Shown in pieces: positions 52,351-62,923 of a stretch of DNA of 64,000 nt (position 1 is its first letter; each line of letters starts with the position of its first letter). The stretch comes from Sthenelais limicola (lineage: Eukaryota > Annelida > Polychaeta > Phyllodocida > Sigalionidae): contig OW804097.1 of assembly GCA_942159475.1 (NCBI GenBank), positions 10,727,172-10,791,171 of the forward strand. The letters are read 5' to 3'. A model generated the notes under the pieces. The model saw only the letters and a program-made list of their open reading frames with translations. It had not been told where the DNA came from and ran no database searches. The position numbers and the translations under genes were made by a program.

Positions 52351-52563
52351 GTGAAGTCGCCTGAAAATGTACAATTCACTTTCACCAATTCTCTCAAATA
52401 CCCAAAGTTCAAAATACAGTTCAACCTAACCAAACAGATTGCTAGAATCAATGCAATGCCAAATATACTCGAATTCACCTAGTATTGACCAAATTGCAGC
52501 CTAATTTAGCACAATTTACTAAATGTGTACAGCTGCCAATTGTACATTTTCTGAAAAGCTGAC
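52351..52563 (-). repeat. family A MITE, subfamily A1
   Basis: The left end carries the GGTGAAGTCGCC variant, the mirror of the right end seen at 14271 and 47925. Right end AAAGCTGACCC. Confidence 0.75.
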
Positions 52564-52574
52564 CCATATATATG

Positions 52575-53145
52575 CTTATATAACGGAGCTCACTAGTACT
52601 TTCAATCATTAATGCACGTAATGAGTTTTAGTCGCTACTTAGCCCTGGAGGTGTTATGATGAGTTAATCCACTAAGATACCTTTGAAGTTCTAATTAGGA
52701 AAATCTTGGCATATTTCTTCATGTCCAATTACATACTCATAATTAGTTGTTCCATAGCTTGTCATTTTTATCATTTGTCATTTGTCATTTTATTAATGTC
52801 TTTGTTAAATATGGGGATGGTTGTCAGTGGAATCAAAAGTATATTCTCAATAAAAAATAGTTAATTTTCTGTAGAAAGATCTTTGCTTCAAAACCTAATT
52901 ATTAATCCATATTTATCAGTAACATTGGCAACCGTCTTGCATTAGCTGTGTTTTCTCCCCAATCGCTAAGGATATCTATGTGTAATAGTAAATATCCAAC
53001 ATATCCAATGTTTTTCTTTTTCTAATATCACTTTACTTTTCTAAACATATAATAAACATGACATTGATATCTGAATAGATACTTGGATTAGGGATAATCC
53101 TTTTGACACAAAGGTATCTCAAATATGCCTGAGTGACTCCCTCAT
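52575..53145. other. anonymous AT-rich sequence
   Basis: No repeat family or gene recognised. A small TCATTTTTATCATTTGTCATT run lies near 52763. Confidence 0.4.
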
Positions 53146-53153
53146 CTGTATAT

Positions 53154-53388
53154 GGGTCAGATTTTCAGAAAATGTACAATTCAACTTCACCAATCCTCTC
53201 AAATAACCCAAATTTCAGAAGAAAATAAAGTTCAAAATACAGTTCAACCTAACCAAACAGATTGCTAGAATCAATGCAATGCCGAATATACTCGAATTTA
53301 CCTAGTATTGACCAAATTACAGCCTTATTTAGCAGAATTTGCTTAATATATCCAGCTGCCAATTGTACATTTTCTGAAAATCTGACCC
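53154..53388 (-). repeat. family A MITE, subfamily A1, with target duplication
   Basis: Direct ATAT flanks (53150-53153, 53389-53392) and nearly perfect ends. The closest A1 copy to consensus in this half of the window. Confidence 0.85.
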
Positions 53389-53527
53389 ATATACTACTAT
53401 GTGGTGTTTGACTAGTAGATAAGCTCTTATGCTATTCTCATAGACCAGAAATTGGACCAAAGGGGAAATTGTTATTTCATGATACATTTCATTTTTGTAG
53501 CGTGCTGGGAAGGAGTGTCGCTATATG

Positions 53528-53757
53528 GGTCAGATTTTTAAAGAATGTACAATTGGCAGCTCTACACATTTAGGAAATTCTTCCAAATTTGGCTGAAAAA
53601 TGATGAATGCCAGGTATATCTGAGTATATTTAGTATAGTATAGTATAGTTGATTAATAGTATCAGTTTTGTTATGTTAAACTGCATTTTGAAGCTCATTT
53701 TTGTCTTAAATGTCGGTTATTTGAGAGGATTGGTGTACATTTTCTGAAAATCTGACC
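53528..53757 (+). repeat. family A MITE, subfamily A2
   Basis: Has a TATAG triplication near 53634 and a short deletion before the right end. Confidence 0.8.
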
Positions 53758-53799
53758 CATATATAGTGGGGATCCCAGTAGTTGTCATTTAAATGTTTA

Positions 53800-53890
53800 T
53801 AGTGGTGAGGAAAATCCCAAATATTCGGTTTTCTGGGTGATTTTTATTTCCACTAGCTTTCGAGCAAAATTGCTCTTCATCAAGTCATTT
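53800..53890 (-). mobile_element. PLE-like fragment with hammerhead-like core
   Basis: On the minus strand: TTGATGA (consensus CTGATGA), stem AGCA/TGCT with a short T-rich loop, then CGAAAG (53858-53883). The plus-strand context CACTAGCTTTCGAGC is analogous to AGCTTTCGGG at 4312 and 39781. Confidence 0.4.
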
Positions 53891-54179
53891 CATTTCATTT
53901 TTCTTAAGAAATAATAGTGTAACAACTGTACTGTTTGTGTATAATCCCGAGGTGAAGTCGAGAATTGTGCAAAATGGAGGTTAATAATCCCTTTAATCTC
54001 TGTCTTAGGTTGTTATACCTCCTAGACTTCAAAAGCAGTGACTAAATATCACCAAGTGTGCGTGTATCCATACAAAGTATGTGAGTAGTATCAGAAAAGT
54101 GGACATTTTAAACGGAACATTGGGTATATGACAATGTTTACCACCATTGGAATCTGCATGATCTCACCTTTTCACATAT

Positions 54180-54580
54180 GTGATGTGTTTCAATAAAATG
54201 AGTCATAAGTCGCAGAATTGATATTGACAAAGTATTTTAGTTATAAGATATCTTTGTTAGAATTGTTTTTTAAGGTTGGGTACTTAAAGTCATTTGAATC
54301 TATGTGCCAAGTTTCAGGACATTGAATTGAATATATCCTTGTGTTTTTAAGGCCTTCGTATCGAGCATATTTAGTTACTTTATCGGTTATTACCCATCCA
54401 GAAACATCTCAAACTTTTTTTTTCAAAAATAGAAATATCAAACTTAAAATACAGGAATATTTATTAGATGTCCTAATGTTTACTATCATTAGAATCGGCT
54501 TGATGTCCTCTTTTCAAATATCATGGTATCTCAAAATCCATAATTTGCGACTTATGACTCATTTTCCTGAAACACATCAC
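54180..54580 (-). repeat. family B MITE, full length
   Basis: Both termini are present. It landed beside an older reverse-oriented family B fragment (54120-54179). Another terminal fragment follows at 54590-54655. Confidence 0.75.
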
Positions 54581-54589
54581 ACATGACAA

Positions 54590-54655
54590 TATCTCAAATA
54601 TCTGAAAATCCATATACTTGCGACTTGTGACTGATTTTCCTGTAACACATCACAA
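54590..54655 (-). repeat. family B MITE end fragment
   Basis: AAAATCCATATACTTGCGAC then TGACTGATTTTCCTGTAACA, a second terminus directly after the full copy. Confidence 0.6.
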
Positions 54656-54783
54656 ATGGACTATCTACCATAATGGCCTATTGAGGGCTTGGCGTGATGG
54701 CGGACACCCATCCCCGCTGACAACAGCCCACACGTTCACTCTGAACAAACATGGCACCCCAGCAACCCGCTACATTCCTATCT

Positions 54784-55017
54784 GGGCCAGATTCTCAGAA
54801 AATGTACAATTCACCTTCACCAATCCTCTCAAATAACCCAAATTTATGACGAATATCAGGTTCATAATACAGTTCAACATAACCAGATATATGTATTGAA
54901 TGAGTACAATACAGAATACACTCAGATATACTCAGTATTTAACATTTTTCACTCTAATTTAGCAGAAATTGAGAGATGTGTAGAACTGTAGATTTACATT
55001 TTCTGAAAATCTGACCC
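54784..55017 (-). repeat. family A MITE, subfamily A3, with target duplication
   Basis: Direct ATCT flanks (54780-54783, 55018-55021). The interior matches the A3 copy at 2917. Confidence 0.85.
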
Positions 55018-55120
55018 ATCTCTCCTCACCCCCGGGTATATACAGAGATAGATTACAATGCCCTCTGGTGGAGTTAGATGTAACTGATCAATAATTCATT
55101 TTGATAAAGAGGCTGCTATC

Positions 55121-55474
55121 GTGGTAGCCATAGATAAGTCCCGGATGATTGGCAATCGGCCAAGTTTCATACGTCAACAAGCACTGGCTCCTATTCATGT
55201 TGTTTCCCGGCGCCTTCTCAGACCTGAGCTTTTTTTGAGTCCACATGATTTACAGTGTGACTATTTCATTGTTCAAAGTCAGACACCTAACAATGTAACT
55301 ATAGGCAAGTGTTTTCAAATAAGAAACAAAACTGTTTTTATTATTGAACCATCAATTAATTATTCTTTGGGAAAATGGGTCCTACATCCATTATTATATT
55401 TTAAATGTAATAAGGGTGTAACCACCAGGAGTGTCGCTGACAACACACCTGGATACGAGTACACCAGTCTATGA
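55121..55474 (+). CDS. unrecognised open reading frame
   Basis: 117 codons, the longest non-repetitive open frame outside the PLE. Composition is protein-like (RQQALAPIHVVSRRLL, GKWVLHPLLYFKCNKG). No motif recognised, no clear splice sites or promoter, and the true start is uncertain because codons before the ATG are open for only a short distance. It could be a remnant of a mobile element or a chance frame. Confidence 0.25.
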   Translation: MVAIDKSRMIGNRPSFIRQQALAPIHVVSRRLLRPELFLSPHDLQCDYFIVQSQTPNNVTIGKCFQIRNKTVFIIEPSINYSLGKWVLHPLLYFKCNKGVTTRSVADNTPGYEYTSL

Positions 55475-55770
55475 CGTCACATAGGCCGTAGCGAGGTAAA
55501 AGAGACCGTCTCCAAGTGAGAGTTCTAGGTGCAAATTAGCAAAGGTCCTATTTATGTAGATTAACAACAATCATCTTTCCTCTTACACTAATTACTATTA
55601 CTCATGCACCACTATTTATGGCGAAAGGATAGGAAGAATTTGGTGGAAATTAATGGTGAGTGTAGGGGGTAATACACATGCCTTATTACCCGCTGTTTGT
55701 GGTATGAGCGCCAATGATGTAGCGTATAACATTCCATATTACCCGCTAGAAAGGTATAACAAATAGATAT

Positions 55771-55955
55771 GTGATACGTTTTAGGAAAATAAGTCATAAG
55801 TCGCAAAATATGGATTTTGAGATATCGTAATATTTGAAAAGAGGAGATCAAGCTGATTTCAATGATAGTAAACATGTAGGACATTTAAGAAGTATTTCTA
55901 TATTTTAAGTTTCATATTTTTATTTTTGGAAAAAATAAGTTTGCAATTTCTCTGG
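55771..55955 (+). repeat. family B MITE, left half
   Basis: Left terminus GTGATACGTTTTAGG. Breaks off at AAGTTTGCAATTTCTCTGG, where a GC-richer segment begins. Confidence 0.65.
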
Positions 55956-56240
55956 ACGCTCCGACCCCCGACCGCTATCCGTAAGGATAGCTTTGCTATG
56001 CTTATCAAAACACGCGACCGGGGCGCTTTCCGAAGCCCGGAACGCTATTGTACCCAGACTGTCTTCCGGAGAGCTTTTCTCAGGCATTTTTTTTTATGGA
56101 ACTTTCTAACCGATCCCAGAAGCTAGAGTGAGTCAAGGGTAGCAAGGTCAAAACGGGAACATGTGTCCGTTACTGATAAAATAAAAACTTATCGCTTACC
56201 GAAGATTCGAAGCGAGTGCAGTCAACCATAACAAAATAAG
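55956..56240. other. GC-richer segment of unknown nature
   Basis: Contains a small hairpin (CTATCCGTAAGGATAG) and CGGGGCGCTTTCCGAAGCCC. It replaces the right half of the preceding MITE. An open frame of about 50 codons crosses it without splice support. Confidence 0.35.
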
Positions 56241-56581
56241 AAAACAAATAGATGGGAAGCTATGAGGTTCATGGAAGAGCTGCAGGGCGGGCTGCAGGGA
56301 ATGAGCATGGAAGAGCCCCTTAGTTACATCAATTGACACCAGCGGCGCTGTTCACTCAGTCAGTGAACATGTTGCTTATAAATAAATCTTTATTTTCATT
56401 ATTTTCCTAATATCTACCGCCAAAATCATGACAATCTAAGGACATTAACTGGGAGTGTAAGGAATAATACATAGCCTCTATCGCCCACTGTTTGTGAGTG
56501 CGAATGCTGTTACTTGTGTCGTTCTGTATTACCCAGTACATTGGTATAATACATGGATCTAAGGTGTACTGTGCGGTGAAT

Positions 56582-56829
56582 AATAGGGGACTTGCATGTG
56601 CCACTGCGCATGTCTGTCACAGATTTTGAAAACCAAATGCATGATGGGAAAGATGGGGACTTGTGTTTAAATATGGAAACATGTATAACACATGGATATT
56701 GACATTAGTGCACTGATAAATATTCCATGCTTAACATGGCATGTTTCCTATAGATTTTACACTGTACCCTTAGTCCCATAATTCCATGTGAATCATGATT
56801 CAAAATGGCGGCTATGCAAATCCCCTATT
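56582..56829 (+). repeat. family C MITE
   Basis: AATAGGGGACTTGCATGTGC at the left and CAAAATGGCGGCTATGCAAA with TCCCCTATT at the right. Shorter than other copies because the left-central portion is missing. Confidence 0.8.
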
Positions 56830-56903
56830 GGACAGATGTGATGCTGTATGGTCTAAGGTGTATTGTGTGACGTATAATTAGTCAGGTGCGGTGATGTGTA
56901 TGG

Positions 56904-57136
56904 GACAGATATTCAGAAAATGTACAATTCACTTTCACCAATTCCCTCAAATAATCCACATTTAAGACAGAAATAAGCTTCAAAATGCTGTTTAACATAA
57001 CAGAACACATACTGTAAATCAATGCGATACCAAATATCCCCAGATATACCCAGTACCGGTAATCATCATTTTCCAGCCTAATTTAGCAGAATTCCCTCAA
57101 TGTACAGCCAATTGTACATTTTCCGACGATCTGACC
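56904..57136 (-). repeat. family A MITE, subfamily A2
   Basis: Left end GGGACAGATATTCAG, right end GACGATCTGACCC, so the two ends have diverged separately. Confidence 0.75.
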
Positions 57137-57390
57137 CATATATGTTCCAACACTATTGGTATAAGGTGTACTGTGTGGTGCATAATTAGACATGCGGTGA
57201 TGTATATGTTCTACACTATGATAGATGATGTATATGCCTAGATTAGGGTGTCATTACCCACTGCCCTGACTCCATTATCACAACATATTACACAATAATG
57301 GGATAGACAATGACAGTGTAATGGCATTAGAGGCTAGTTGGACAGTGTAATGACATTACTCCACCATTAGGTGCAGAGGTGCATCTATGT

Positions 57391-57625
57391 GGGTGAAATT
57401 TTCAGAAAATGTACAATTCACCTTCCCCAATCCTCTCAAATAATCGAAATCTAAGAGAAGAATTACGTTCAAAATGCAATTTAACACAAAGGAAGACATA
57501 GTATTAATCTTCCCGATGCCAAAAATACTCAGATATACATAGCATTAATTATATAACAGTCTAATTTTGCAGAAGTTACCAAATTTGTAGACCTGACAAT
57601 TGTATATTTTCTGAAAATCTGACCC
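57391..57625 (-). repeat. family A MITE, divergent, with target duplication
   Basis: Direct ATGT flanks (57387-57390, 57626-57629). The interior is unlike A1-A3 in several places (GGAAGACATAGTATTAATC). Confidence 0.8.
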
Positions 57626-57673
57626 ATGTACAGAACAGTTCCACTGTATATCAACATCTACTCATCGGTTATA

Positions 57674-57905
57674 GGGTGAAATCACCAGAAAATTTACAAT
57701 TCACCTTCACAAATCCTATCAAATAACCCAAATTTAAGACGAAAATAAAGTTCAAAATACAGTTCAACCTAACCAAACAGATTGCTAGAATCAATGCAAT
57801 GCTGAATATACTCGAATTTACCTAGTATTGACCAAATTGCAGCCTAATTTAGCAGAATTTACTAAATGCGTACAGCTGCCAATTGTACATTTTCTTAAAA
57901 TATGA
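57674..57905 (-). repeat. family A MITE, subfamily A1
   Basis: GGGTGAAATCACCAG left end and TTAAAATATGACTC right end. Interior close to consensus A1. Confidence 0.75.
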
Positions 57906-57977
57906 CTCATAAAAGACAGTTTTATCAACATCAACATAAACCTACACATCGGTTATAAATGAGTTAGTGTGTGTGAA

Positions 57978-58095
57978 CTATATGCGATATTTTACAGATA
58001 AACGAGTCACAATTTTTTAAAAAAATTTTACAAGATCTTTTTGTAGGAATGTTCTAATTTTTGGAGTATCTACCGCTCATAGTCATATGAATAGA
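57978..58095 (-). repeat. family B MITE fragment
   Basis: Worn terminus (TTTTACAGATAAACGAGTCAC) and ACAAGATCTTTTTGTAGG, then cut by the family C copy. Confidence 0.55.
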
Positions 58096-58493
58096 AAACA
58101 TGACATGTCCATCATGGAATATCTATCAATTTTCTAATGTCAATATCTATGTGTTATACATGTTTACATAACACTAGTCCCCAGTTTTCCCATCATGCAT
58201 TTGGTTTTCTTATATAATTTACACAAGCTATGATATTGGTAAGAGGATATTCAGCATGGACTATTTATCAATGTTCTAATGTCAAGATCCATGTGCATGT
58301 TTCCATAACTCCATCTTTCCCATCATTCCCTTGGTTTTCATAGATCATTTACAAAAGCTATGATATTGATGACAACATTCTTGCAATTTTCGATCAAAAC
58401 ATTGCTAAATATTTGTATGTGAGGCAGAATGTATCCCATGATGCACTGTAACAGACATGCGCAGTGATAAATGCAATTCCTCTATTCATCCCT
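58096..58493 (-). repeat. family C MITE with internal duplication
   Basis: The ATGGAATATCTATCAATTTTC / TTTCCCATCATGCATTTGG block appears twice before the end CATGCGCAGTGATAAATG, AATTCCTCTATT. Confidence 0.7.
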
Positions 58494-58532
58494 AAAGGCA
58501 TTTTGCACAGTGTCTAAACATTGTATCCACTT

Positions 58533-58767
58533 GGGTCAGATTTTCAGACAATGAACAATTAGCAGCTCTACACATTTAGGAAATTCTCCTAAATTAGGCT
58601 GAAAAATGTTGAATATCGGGTATATCTGAGTATATTTGGGATCGCATTGATTTAAAGTATCAGTTCTGTTAAGTCAAACTGCATTTTGAAGCTCATTTTT
58701 GTCTTAAATGTGGGTTATTTGAGAGGATCAGTGAAGGCGAATTGTACATTTTCTGAAAATCTGACCC
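58533..58767 (+). repeat. family A MITE, subfamily A2, with target duplication
   Basis: Direct ACTT flanks (58529-58532, 58768-58771). Confidence 0.85.
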
Positions 58768-59069
58768 ACTTCTCATGTTAACCACGTACAGTTGGACAGT
58801 CGTCCGGGAAAGCCCTCGATGAGAAGAAAAATACATTCATCGATCAGAGTCGGGGAAACAGTGGGAAATAAAAGAATTCCCTCATTTCCGGGCTGGCAAT
58901 GAGGAAATATTTACCTGATTTCAGTCTCGATGGCATCAGCTTTTGATAAAAACCAAGTTGACGGCAGGAATCAATACTGAAGGCTGTTACTAAAGGGTTT
59001 CTCTTCATGGGGATCTCATGGCGGGGGAAAGAAGAGACTTTTTGTGTGGGATGATATCAATGGAAGGGA

Positions 59070-59312
59070 ATAGGGGATGTCCGATATGATTACCATGGTA
59101 ACACCGCTCTCTCATGGGAAAGATGGGAACTTGTGGTACAGAAACATATACTACCTGGATATTGACATTAGAACACTGATAAATGTTCCATACTGAACAT
59201 GGCATGTTGTCTAAACATTTTACACTGTACCATTAGTCCCATATCACACTGTACCATTAGTCCCATATCTATTGAATCAAGATTCAAAATGGCGGCTATG
59301 CAAATCCCCTAT
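59070..59312 (+). repeat. family C MITE
   Basis: From GGGAATAGGGGATG to AAAATGGCGGCTATGCAAAT and CCCCTATT. Contains a duplicated CACTGTACCATTAGTCCCAT (about 59223-59266). Confidence 0.75.
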
Positions 59313-59331
59313 TGCCTTTTATCCTCCATAA

Positions 59332-59732
59332 GTAACGTGTTACAGAAAAATGAGTCACAAGTCGAAAAAATTGGATTTTGAGATTTCATCATATAGATGA
59401 GATCAAGACGATTCATATGATAATAAACATTGAGATATTTGATATGTATTTCTATATTCTAAGTTTGATATTTTCAATTTTGAAAAAAGGCTTGCAATAA
59501 TTCTGGAAGACAATTACCAGTAAAGGAACTAAATCTACTCCATAGCTAGGATGACCTTTAAAGCACGAGGATATATTTAATACACTGTTTTAAAATTTGA
59601 TACATGCATGGATTAACATAATACATGGATTAATATGAATTAAAGCGCTATGCACCTCAATCAAGAGATCTTGTGAATAAATCACTTTGGAAAATATCAT
59701 TTTTGCGAGTTGTGACTCCTGAAACACATCAC
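59332..59732 (+). repeat. family B MITE, diverged
   Basis: Left terminus GTAACGTGTTACAG, related to 51973. The right terminus has lost CATTTTC inside GTGACTCCTGAAACACATCAC. Confidence 0.7.
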
Positions 59733-59748
59733 AATTTGCCTCTACTAC

Positions 59749-59773
59749 TCATATTTTCTGAAAATCTGACCCA
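59749..59773. repeat. family A MITE terminus only
   Basis: ATTTTCTGAAAATCTGACCC with no interior, following the preceding family B copy by about 15 bp. Confidence 0.6.
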
Positions 59774-59900
59774 TTTATATATGTTTGATAGCTACTTCAG
59801 TATACCAATATGGAAGTGAACGTCAGTGTGTGGAGACCATGCAGTTTCATTACACTAAAACACTGGCTTCAAGCCCTGCTTTCCCTCAAAGTCTAAAAGG

Positions 59901-60343
59901 GTCAGATCCTCGGAAAATGTACAATTGGCAGCTCTACACATATAGGAAATTCGGCTAAATTAGGCTGGAAAATGATGAATACCGGGCATATCTGAGTTTA
60001 TACATGCATTGCTCTGAAAACAATGTATCTAGAGTAATTTACGCATAGTGCGTATTTCACTAGTGAGTTATTGGGGTTGTCATGGCAACCAATCTGTTTT
60101 TATACTAAGATTACCAGTGAAATTCAAATTTATGACTAAATTTTGTCTATTTTCATGATTGAAAGCATGTATAATAAATGTGTTAACTAACGAGTTGGTT
60201 TCAGTCGCTTAGAATATTGCTACGCAACTCTTCAGTTAACCTATATGTATTTGGTGTTGCGTTGATTTATAGTATCTGTTGTGTTGTTATGTTAAACTGC
60301 ATTTAGAAGCTCATTTCTGGCTTAAATATGGGTTATTTGAGAG
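59901..60343 (+). repeat. family A MITE, subfamily A2, left part of a split copy
   Basis: Starts GGGTCAGATCCTCGG and is interrupted at about 60000-60242 by a 240-bp block. It resumes at TGTATTTGGTGTTGCG and breaks off at GGGTTATTTGAGAG. The missing right end is at 62924-62967, beyond the exon-bearing block. Confidence 0.75.
60000..60242. mobile_element. insertion nested in the split family A MITE
   Basis: Bounded by TATA-like ends inside otherwise contiguous A2 sequence. It contains TTGTCATGGCAACC and CATAGTGCGTATTTCACTAG. No open frame. Superfamily unknown. Confidence 0.5.
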
Positions 60344-60535
60344 ACATCAATATTTTAACCTCAATAAACTTGCGTATTATCAACATTAACTTTGAGTTAA
60401 TAAATTGATGTCAACTTATTAACATTAAATTACTGGTCAAGTTAACGTTTACATTTTGACATAAAATTATTAACATCAATTTAATGGTAACTTAACATTA
60501 ATATCTGAATATCAGTATACTTGTCTATTATTATG

Positions 60536-61311
60536 ATGTGTCATCGAAAAATGAGTCACAAGTCGCAAAAAAGGATTTTTAGATATCATTAAAGATGAGG
60601 TCATGCCGATTCCAATGATAAAAGTAAGGTCATCTGATAAATAGGCTACTTTTATATTTCATGCATGAAAACAAATTTGGGATATTTCTTGATCATCGAT
60701 GACTCAGTAATTAAATACACTCCTTAGGATGACCAATTTTGATTTGATTTGATTTGAAAATATTTTATTCAGGATCATATACATTTCCATACATTTAGCA
60801 CGAATATTCGCAGTATAGCCTACTATAATTTATACTCTACATAATTCCCAGGTTAGAGACAAACAATTAAACTATAGGAATTAGACATATAGTACTAAAA
60901 GTATATGACATATATGATATATATGGCATATATTAAAGATACACACAGTAATGATATGTTTTAAAATATCCATCCACCAGCGCCGTGCTGATCTGATAAC
61001 AGTCATAACATACATATATATGTAACTTACTCATTCATTAAATACGCGCTTCAAATACAACTGTCCAAGGTATAAAGTTCTTGACTTATGTCACCATATC
61101 ACTCATGCTATATTTACAGTAATTTGTTGTCTTTATAATTCGATTCATCAGACAGAATGATACATTGCATACACAACCTTGAAATTTGGTACATCTTTTC
61201 AGGACAAAGCATTCCAAAATGCGAAACATTCTGAGAAAGGGTTCCAGTTAAAAACACATTTCAAACATATGATGTTTTGCGACTTGTGACTCATTTTATT
61301 GTAACACATCA
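60536..61311 (+). repeat. family B MITE split by a retroposon
   Basis: Left terminus ATGATGTGTCATCG and right terminus TTTATTGTAACACATCAT belong to one diverged copy. It is interrupted at GGATGACC by the AATCA-tailed retroposon. Confidence 0.7.
60735..61152 (-). mobile_element. non-LTR retroposon 3' end with AATCA tail
   Basis: Plus strand starts TTTTGATTTGATTTGATTTG, AAAATATTTTATTCAGGATC, the reverse complement of the tail at 24255-24315. Same family, opposite orientation. Confidence 0.6.
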
Positions 61312-61331
61312 TACAAAAATTAGAAATACAG

Positions 61332-61528
61332 GGAGGTAAATTTCTTTCCTGAGAATATCTTTAATATTGGAGCGACCTTCAGTAGGCCCAGTGGCGCCGC
61401 CTATATCTGTGTGTCCTATGCATCAGACCAGAACTGCGCATGCGTCATCAGTAACCGCCATTATTCAAACCAAAGCAAGAGGATGCATGGGAGAACATTG
61501 GGAGACATTCTATTCTACATGTCTAGTC
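61332..61528 (+). CDS. candidate exon A of an unrecognised gene
   Basis: Open frame from 61324 to a GTGAGT donor after 61528. It begins 20 bp after a MITE terminus, with AG at 61330-61331 as a possible but weak acceptor. The codons give FNIGATFSRPSGAAYICVSY, then ASDQNCACVISNRHYSN and MHGRTLGDILFYMSS. Composition is mixed, with four Cys-region residues and aromatic residues spaced as in a folded domain. It ends in phase 1, which matches exon B. I do not recognise the family. A different, ATG-initiated frame overlaps it but hits a stop after splicing. Confidence 0.5.
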
Positions 61529-61989
61529 GTGAGTATGTTTCTGTTCTATGCTTTGTATATGTCTAGACCCATGTTCAGTCACACAAGATAACTTACTAAT
61601 AACTAATGTAATGTTGATGCATTGAGAGAAATACGATATCTAATTTTGGTTACTGTGTATGCACTTCAGTTCATCTCTCTCTTTCCACTCCTTCTCTAGG
61701 CCTATCCTTCTCTCTCTCCCTCTCAGTCTTCTCTGTGTCATTCTCCTCTCTGTCTCTATTCCTCTCTCTCCACACTTTTCCCCTCTTCTCTTCCTCTTCT
61801 GGACTACTCTCTTATCCGATTCCTTTATTATTTTAGCACAATAACTTCTATTCACGACAGACAGGCAAATCATACAAAAACATTCGATCCCAGGTAACAA
61901 TTCACGTTAACACAATGTATATTTGTTCCTACTCGACTAAGCAACTTATATCAGATGCTATGAAATCAATCATTTTTCTTTATTTACAG

Positions 61990-62105
61990 GAGCTGTCTAC
62001 ATTGATGTAGCCATAGGCCCATGCATGTTGTTCGAAGAAGTTGGAACCATGCATACATATCCATGATCTGTTAATTGCTTTGGTTCTAGGAATGGATACT
62101 TCAAT
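61990..62105 (+). CDS. candidate exon B with an in-frame TGA
   Basis: Acceptor TTATTTACAG before 61990, preceded by a long pyrimidine tract (61674-61800), and donor AAT|GTAAGT after 62105. In the frame set by exon A it reads RAVYIDVAIGPCMLFEEVG, TMHTYP, a TGA at 62064-62066, then SVNCFGSRNGYFN. The frame stays open on both sides of the TGA, and the exon ends in phase 0 as exon C requires. Reading one: the TGA is the real stop. Reading two: it is a nonsense mutation (CGA to TGA is a common CpG change). Reading three: it is recoded. Confidence 0.5.
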
Positions 62106-62280
62106 GTAAGTAGCATAATTACATTTTAATTGCACTCAAATGCCGTCAATACTGTTTAACATCATTAAGTAATTATGGCTAAAGATAATCAATAATATTT
62201 GATAGTAAGATTGTTCCCATGATTTTGCCACGTCCAACCTGTACCCCTGACCACTAAACCCTTTGTTTTATTTCCTACAG

Positions 62281-62364
62281 AAAACGGTTATGTATGAGGA
62301 TGCTACAGGCGGGAAAACACAGAAAGATATTGATTACATCAACGACAAAGACATAACTATCTAA
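62281..62364 (+). CDS. candidate terminal exon C
   Basis: Acceptor TTTCCTACAG at 62280. The frame continues KTVMYEDATGGKTQKDIDY, INDKDITI, then TAA. The sequence is acidic and polar, like a cytoplasmic or secreted tail. AATAAA follows at 62428-62433. Clean acceptor, phase match and a compact stop make this the best supported of the three exons. Confidence 0.55.
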   Translation, partial: KTVMYEDATGGKTQKDIDYINDKDITI

Positions 62365-62427
62365 TGGTAGTACCCACACTACCCACCTAGCCTGTGATGG
62401 CCGTTGGCGGCGTCCACTAAGCCCTTA

Positions 62428-62433
62428 AATAAA
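62428..62433 (+). terminator. candidate polyadenylation signal
   Basis: AATAAA 63 bp after the TAA of exon C. Two further AATAAA-like sites lie near 62495. Confidence 0.45.
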
Positions 62434-62539
62434 CATGATTACAGATCTGCTAGGCCCAGCAAGTGTCAATTGAAAAATGATGAAATGATGGAAATAAATA
62501 AAAGTGGTGAACCAAATTGACCAAGCCCTATCAACCAGA

Positions 62540-62915
62540 TATTAATGTCAATAAAATGTATGAAATTAACTCTGCTAATATCGTAAATATTTTTGCCCAA
62601 ATTGAGGTTGATATTAACGTATATCTTAAGCGAATATTGATGTTAAGATTCACGTTAATATTGGCATCAAAATTGCGCAAAATTGATGTTAGGATTCAGG
62701 TTGATATTCACGTTAATATTGCGCAAAATTGGTGTTCAGATTCACGTTAATATCTATGTTAAGATTGCGCAAAAATGATGGTGATATTTACGTTAGCATT
62801 GACGTTAATATTGCGCAAAGTTGAGTCCACACATTCACGTTAAGATTAACGTTAAACATTAACGTATAGTTGCTCTAAAATGTGGGTTAAATTGCCGTTA
62901 AGTTAACGTCAATTT
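62540..62915. repeat. degenerate TTGCGCAAAATTG / ACGTTAATATT tandem region
   Basis: Irregular units of about 40-60 bp with GATGTTAAGATTCACGTTAA and TATTGCGCAAAATTG cores, decreasing in order toward 62915. TTAACGTTAA palindromes are frequent. It forms the right margin of the 2.6-kb block. Confidence 0.65.
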
Positions 62916-62923
62916 GTTACCTG

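Larger units (their letters stand above)
60344..62923. mobile_element. 2.6-kb block inserted in a family A MITE, carrying exons
   Basis: The family A copy stops at ...TTTGAGAG (60343) and its exact continuation GGTTGGTGTAGGCGAATT starts at 62924. The block between begins ACATCAATATTTTAACC and ends TTTGTTACCTG. Both margins are rich in TTAAC/GTTAA motifs (60360-60510, 62540-62915), partly in inverted orientation. Within it are a family B MITE with a retroposon (60536-61311) and three exons (61332-62364). I cannot identify a superfamily or a target duplication. It may be an unknown transposon that captured a gene piece, or a duplicated chromosomal segment. Confidence 0.5.

Noticed and set aside
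55926..56126. Small structured RNA or exon in the GC-richer stretch after the MITE
   Set aside because: It has one short hairpin and an open frame, but no box motifs, promoter or splice sites I could recognise. Kept only as an anonymous segment.
61640..61900. Charged minus-strand open frame of 86 codons
   Set aside because: It is the complement of the CT-rich tract in the intron between exons A and B. Its Arg/Glu richness reflects the GA strand.
62365..62520. SECIS element that would support selenocysteine at 62064
   Set aside because: ATGA and AA-rich pieces occur, but I could not fit a stem with the required quartet by eye. Recoding remains only a possibility.
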